Position numbers and translations under genes: made by a program. Below, in pieces: positions 15,219 to 18,462 of a stretch of 18,462 nt of DNA. The DNA comes from CAZQEZ01 sp964592475 (GTDB lineage Bacteria; Bacteroidota; Bacteroidia; Cytophagales; Cyclobacteriaceae), in contig CAZQEZ010000086.1 in assembly GCA_964592475.1 (NCBI GenBank), forward strand, positions 1-18,462. The letters are read 5' to 3'. Numbering within the stretch: position 1 is the stretch's first letter; every line of letters starts with the position of its first letter. The notes beneath the pieces were generated by a model, which saw nothing but the letters and a program-made list of their open reading frames with translations, had not been told where the DNA came from and did no database searches.

Positions 15219-16055
15219 ATGAAGGAGCTTTATGACCGTACTACCTTTGAATGCAGCAAACTAATCACTAATAATTACAGCACTAGTTTTAGTTTAGGTA
15301 TTAAAACGCTTGATGAAAAATTTCATTTTGCTATTTATGCTATTTATGGTTTTGTGCGCTTTGCTGATGAAATAGTGGACACTTTTCATGATTATGATAA
15401 AAAGGCACTTTTAAGCAAGTTTAAATCAGAAACTTATATTGCAATTAATGAAAAAATAAGCTTTAACCCTGTTTTACACGCGTTTCAGTTAGTAGTTAAC
15501 CAGTATAAAATTGAAGAAGAATTAATTGAAGCTTTTCTATATAGTATGGAGATGGACTTGGAGCGAAAAACCTTTGGACAATTAGATTATGAAAAATACA
15601 TTTATGGTTCGGCAGAAGTAGTGGGGCTTATGTGTTTAAGAATATTTTGCGAAGGCAATAACAAAATGTACCAGCGCTTGAAGCAACCGGCCCGGCATTT
15701 GGGTTCTGCATTTCAAAAGGTAAATTTTCTTCGGGATATAAAAGATGATTATCAACAAAGAGGAAGAATTTATTTTCCTAAAGTGAATTTGGAAAACATC
15801 ACCTCAGATGATAAAAATGCTATATATGCAGACATAGAAAATGACTTTGCCAAGGCTCATCAAGGAATTATAAATTTGCCCAAAGGTGCTAGATTAGGAG
15901 TTTATCTTGCTTATATTTACTATCTTAATTTATTTAAAAAAATTAAGAAAACCTCTGTTCATAAATTAATGGAGAGAAGAGTGCGCGTACCTAACTTTAA
16001 CAAGTATATGATGTTAATGACTTCTTATTTTCGATATAGATTTAATGCTTTGTAA
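15219..16055 (+). CDS. crtB: Phytoene synthase
   Basis: Squalene/phytoene synthase family enzyme of 278 residues that condenses two GGPP to phytoene, the first committed carotenoid step. Two Asp-rich Mg-diphosphate motifs are visible: DEIVD at residues 50-54 and DIKDD at 173-177 (within FLRDIKDDYQQRGRIYFP). The N-terminal part has the conserved YSTSFSLGI. The ATG at 15219 is chosen over an upstream TTG at 15186 because the latter lies within crtI; the upstream bases include no better start. The stop TAA directly abuts the ATG of the cyclase gene, so the two are tightly coupled. Confidence 0.96.
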   Translation: MKELYDRTTFECSKLITNNYSTSFSLGIKTLDEKFHFAIYAIYGFVRFADEIVDTFHDYDKKALLSKFKSETYIAINEKISFNPVLHAFQLVVNQYKIEEELIEAFLYSMEMDLERKTFGQLDYEKYIYGSAEVVGLMCLRIFCEGNNKMYQRLKQPARHLGSAFQKVNFLRDIKDDYQQRGRIYFPKVNLENITSDDKNAIYADIENDFAKAHQGIINLPKGARLGVYLAYIYYLNLFKKIKKTSVHKLMERRVRVPNFNKYMMLMTSYFRYRFNAL

Positions 16056-16742
16056 ATGTATACCTATCTCCTGCTAAACATTTTCACCATCGTTATTCCA
16101 TTGGCTCTTTCTTTTGACAAGAAGGTTCAGTTTTGGAAAAAATGGAAATTTCTTTTTCCTGCCATTTTCATTACCCTCATTTTCTTCATTATCTGGGATC
16201 ATTACTTTACCAAAGCGGAAATTTGGGGCTTCAATCCGGAATATTTGGTGGGCATTTGGATATTAGAATTACCGCTGGAGGAGTGGCTTTTTTTTATTAC
16301 CGTTCCTTATGCATGTGTTTTTATATACGAATCGCTCAATGCTTACCTTAAAAAAGATATATTTCAAACTTTCGCGAGATTTATTACTTTGCCACTGGCA
16401 ATTTTGATAATTATAATAGCTGTTGTATTTAATAATCAAGTCTATACATTTTACAATTTTCTGTTTTCAGGGCTTTTTATAATACTTCATTGGCTATTAT
16501 TCAGGTACAAATATTTAGGAAAATTTTTTCAGGCTTATTTGGTCCATTTAATACCTTTTGTAATAGTTAATGGGGTGCTTACTTCGTTGCCTGTAGTTTG
16601 GTATAATAATTCAGAAAACTTTTCAATTAGGATTGGAACAATTCCTGTCGAAGATTTTATTTATAGTTTGTTGTTGTTGTTAATGAACATTACTATATAT
16701 GAATTTTTAAGGAATAAAATTAAAAAGCAAAAACATAAATAA
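16056..16742 (+). CDS. crtY: Lycopene cyclase, CrtYcd-type fused heterodimeric-domain form
   Basis: Integral membrane protein of 228 residues with about six to seven hydrophobic segments, built of two related lycopene-cyclase domains. The first domain carries PLEEW at residues 73-77 and the second PVED at 197-200, the conserved Pro-x-Glu-(Glu/Asp) motifs of the CrtYc/CrtYd family. In actinobacteria these domains are separate proteins; in Bacteroidota, archaea and fungi they are fused. It would form the beta-ionone rings of beta-carotene from lycopene. It starts immediately after the crtB stop, with no intergenic base. The family call is secure; mono- versus bicyclisation cannot be told from sequence. 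Confidence 0.9.
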   Translation: MYTYLLLNIFTIVIPLALSFDKKVQFWKKWKFLFPAIFITLIFFIIWDHYFTKAEIWGFNPEYLVGIWILELPLEEWLFFITVPYACVFIYESLNAYLKKDIFQTFARFITLPLAILIIIIAVVFNNQVYTFYNFLFSGLFIILHWLLFRYKYLGKFFQAYLVHLIPFVIVNGVLTSLPVVWYNNSENFSIRIGTIPVEDFIYSLLLLLMNITIYEFLRNKIKKQKHK

Positions 16743-16763
16743 TGAAATTAGTGTTTGTGTAAC

Positions 16764-17609
16764 ATGTTGAATCTAAAGGTAAATATCGATAATAATTCTG
16801 GCTTTTGTTTTGGTGTAGTTTACGCCATTGAGATGGCAGAAGATATATTGGATGAGCACGGTCGCCTTTATTGCCTTGGAGATATTGTGCATAATGATGA
16901 GGAAGTAAACCGGCTGGAGAATAAAGGCTTGAAAATTATCTCGCACGAAAACTTAAAAGATTTGCATGGCGAAAAAGTGCTAATAAGAGCCCACGGAGAA
17001 CCACCATCTACTTATCAAACAGCAATTGAAAATAATCTTGAGCTTATAGATGCTTCTTGTCCTGTAGTGTTGAAATTGCAAAATAGAATTAAAAAATCTC
17101 ACGATAAAAAGGATCAAATATACATATATGGCAAACATGGCCATGCAGAGGTAGTAGGTTTGCTAGGCCAAACACAAAACGAAGCCACAGTTTTTACAGA
17201 ATTAAATGAGCTTGAAATAGATAAGATGCCTGACGAGATTACCTTGTTTAGTCAAACTACTAAAAGCATGGATAACTTTTATAAAATAGCTGAAAACTTA
17301 AAAAATGCTGGTAAAAAAGTAAATGCGAATGATACCATATGTCGACAGGTTTCTAATAGAGACAAAGAATTAAGAGATTTTGCCGGCAAGTTTGATAAAA
17401 TTATTTTTGTTTCAGGAACCAAATCATCTAATGGAAAAGTTCTTTATAATGTATGCAAAGAGCGAAACCCTGATACCTACTTTATATCGCGCAAAGAAGA
17501 ATTAAATAGTGGATGGTTCGCTAAAGACCAGACCGTGGGAATATGTGGTGCTACCAGTACTCCCATGTGGTTGATGGAGGAGGTTAGGGATAAATTATTA
17601 ACTTACTAG
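16764..17609 (+). CDS. ispH: 4-hydroxy-3-methylbut-2-enyl diphosphate reductase (LytB)
   Basis: Last enzyme of the MEP pathway, reducing HMBPP to IPP and DMAPP with a 4Fe-4S cluster. The protein is 281 residues from the ATG at 16764, preferred over a TTG three codons earlier because the family begins close to the first Cys motif. Cluster cysteines are visible as Cys15 (SGFCFGV), Cys99 (DASCPVV) and Cys193 (DTICRQVSNRD). IRAHGEP, KHGHAEVVGL and CGATSTPMWL are also present. An additional Cys261 lies in GICGATSTP. The gene sits between crtY and crtZ, 21 nt after the former and 13 nt before the latter, so isoprenoid precursor supply is tied to pigment production. Whether it is the only ispH copy cannot be judged here. 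Confidence 0.95.
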   Translation: MLNLKVNIDNNSGFCFGVVYAIEMAEDILDEHGRLYCLGDIVHNDEEVNRLENKGLKIISHENLKDLHGEKVLIRAHGEPPSTYQTAIENNLELIDASCPVVLKLQNRIKKSHDKKDQIYIYGKHGHAEVVGLLGQTQNEATVFTELNELEIDKMPDEITLFSQTTKSMDNFYKIAENLKNAGKKVNANDTICRQVSNRDKELRDFAGKFDKIIFVSGTKSSNGKVLYNVCKERNPDTYFISRKEELNSGWFAKDQTVGICGATSTPMWLMEEVRDKLLTY

Positions 17610-17622
17610 CAATAACTACAGC

Positions 17623-18090
17623 ATGTTGAATATTGTTATTAATATTTTATTAGTGATAGGGGCATTTTTCTTTATGGAATTTGTAGCTTGGTTTACTCAT
17701 AAATATATCATGCACGGAATTTTATGGTCATGGCATAGATCTCATCACAAGGTGCATAATCATACATTGGAAAAAAACGATCTTTTTGCTGTTGTATTTA
17801 GTATACCTTCAATAGCACTAATTTTAGCTGGGTCATTAACTCAATTCAACTTTTTACTTTTCATTGGAATCGGCGTAGCTGCTTATGGAGCGTTTTACAT
17901 TATTTTTCATGACATTATTGTACATAGGAGGATAAAAGTAAAATATAAGCCTAAAAGTAAATATATGAAAAGAATAATGAATGCTCATTACAAACATCAC
18001 GCAGTGCATACCAAGAACGGTGCTGAAGCTTTTGGGTTTTTGTATGCTCCACAAAAGTATCAAACCGATAAAGTAAAAAGCAATCATTAA
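17623..18090 (+). CDS. crtZ: Beta-carotene 3-hydroxylase
   Basis: Membrane di-iron hydroxylase of 155 residues in the fatty-acid hydroxylase superfamily, adding 3-OH groups to beta-ionone rings to give beta-cryptoxanthin and zeaxanthin. The four His motifs are visible: HKYIMH (near 26-31), HRSHH (near 38-42), HDIIVH (near 99-104) and HYKHH (near 122-126). Hydrophobic segments flank them (about 4-22, 55-74, 78-97). Length fits CrtZ (about 150-175). It is the last clear gene of the operon, with a weak hairpin overlapping its stop. Zeaxanthin is therefore the predicted end product of the visible enzymes. Confidence 0.95.
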   Translation: MLNIVINILLVIGAFFFMEFVAWFTHKYIMHGILWSWHRSHHKVHNHTLEKNDLFAVVFSIPSIALILAGSLTQFNFLLFIGIGVAAYGAFYIIFHDIIVHRRIKVKYKPKSKYMKRIMNAHYKHHAVHTKNGAEAFGFLYAPQKYQTDKVKSNH

Positions 18091-18107
18091 CATCGCTTGT
18101 TATTTTT
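18088..18107 (+). terminator. Weak hairpin at the end of the crt operon
   Basis: TAACA (18088-18092) pairs with TGTTA (18098-18102) around TCGCT, and five T residues follow. The stem is only 5 bp and AT-rich, and it begins in the crtZ stop codon, so strength is doubtful. Confidence 0.35.
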
Positions 18108-18357
18108 GCTGTTTTATTTTAGACCCAATCAAATACGCTCTTTTGAATAAATTCCAGTAATTTTCATTTTCGAGCATGCTACTAATGAATGATAAGAAAG
18201 GTTCATTTTTTCTCGAATGTTGGCTTCTTTTTATTTAATAAATCTACGATTTCCAGGAGCAATTTTTTAGTCAATCACAACTATTAAATCAATTGAGAAG
18301 CCCTTAAACCACCATTTGGATCCTTCTTATACTCTTATACTCCTTTGAATTCAACAT
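18100..18357 (-). pseudogene. Frameshifted remnant of a small unknown gene
   Basis: Read on the minus strand, four consecutive short frames each give protein-like sequence, each continuing close to where the previous one stops: MLNSKEYKSIRRIQ from the ATG at 18357; then KWWFKGFSIDLIVVID, stopping at 18267; then KKLLLEIVDLLNKKKPTFEKK, stopping at 18203; then EPFLSFISSMLENENYW and so on to TAA at 18100. One break falls in a run of A residues. Joined, they would encode about 85 residues, ending 9 bp from the convergent crtZ stop. I do not recognise a family. A degraded gene is the preferred reading; chance coding look in AT-rich DNA or sequencing errors in homopolymers are alternatives. Confidence 0.3.
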
Positions 18358-18383
18358 TTTATTTGCTACAATTTTAAAAACCA

Positions 18384-18462
18384 ATGAGGATGCAACTATC
18401 TAATGATTTAAAGCATCTATTAAGAGAAAAGACCAAAAGAATGAAAATGAAGAACATCAAAT
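18384..18462 (+). CDS. Possible start of a gene cut by the window edge
   Basis: An ATG at 18384 (or 18390) opens a frame that runs to the last base, 26 codons, with a basic helical N-terminus (QLSNDLKHLLREKTKRMK). It is too short to recognise, and no clear promoter or ribosome-binding site is seen. It may be chance. Confidence 0.25.
   Translation, partial: MRMQLSNDLKHLLREKTKRMKMKNIK

Noticed and set aside
17854..18093. Minus-strand frame of 79 codons antisense to crtZ
   Set aside because: It overlaps the conserved His-motif part of crtZ and shows no independent motif or promoter.

Overview
The window reads as chromosomal DNA from a low-GC member of the Bacteroidota, most plausibly a Cytophagales/Flammeovirga-type marine or soil bacterium (inference). 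The signs are a secreted S46 dipeptidyl-peptidase, a CrtYcd-type fused lycopene cyclase, weak Shine-Dalgarno sequences, and promoters fitting the Bacteroidetes pattern TTTG-N19-TAnnTTTG. No rRNA, tRNA, CRISPR array or intact mobile element was seen.

Left part (1-6443, all +): the 3' end of an iron-siderophore/cobalamin-type ABC permease overlaps its ATPase by ATGA. The ATPase overlaps a secreted S46 peptidase of DPP11 type, and 39 nt later comes a secreted M16 zinc protease. The block ends at a hairpin terminator that faces a second hairpin serving the convergent rluD-like gene.

Middle part (6654-11619): an RluD-type pseudouridine synthase on the minus strand, then on the plus strand a HisA-family TIM-barrel protein lacking the first catalytic Asp, a small four-Cys membrane protein, a phosphoglucosamine/phosphomannomutase and a NifS/IscS-type cysteine desulfurase. 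The desulfurase is preceded by a perfect 15-bp palindrome.

Right part (11620-18462): a carotenoid locus with its control genes. A MerR-family protein with a C-terminal cobalamin-binding region (CarH/LitR-like) is followed by a strong terminator. After a 430-bp intergenic stretch comes an apparent single operon: ECF sigma factor, crtI, crtB, crtYcd, ispH, crtZ. The genes are 0-21 nt apart. Together they would convert GGPP to phytoene, lycopene, beta-carotene and zeaxanthin, with IspH boosting isoprenoid supply; GGPP synthase (crtE) and ketolase are not in the window.

The most interesting signal is in the DNA around these regulators. The same inverted repeat, GTTTAA-N16-TTAAAC, occurs three times: once over the merR promoter and twice, exactly 44 bp apart, at the sigma-factor promoter. 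This predicts an autoregulated, possibly light/B12-responsive repressor that controls an ECF sigma factor and the pigment operon, comparable in logic to Streptomyces LitR/LitS. The regulator keeps the W-x9-EH motif and the His of ExHxx(G), but has Ser for that Gly and Gln where T. thermophilus CarH has His132.

At the right end, downstream of crtZ, are a frameshifted coding remnant on the minus strand and the first codons of a possible plus-strand gene cut by the window edge.
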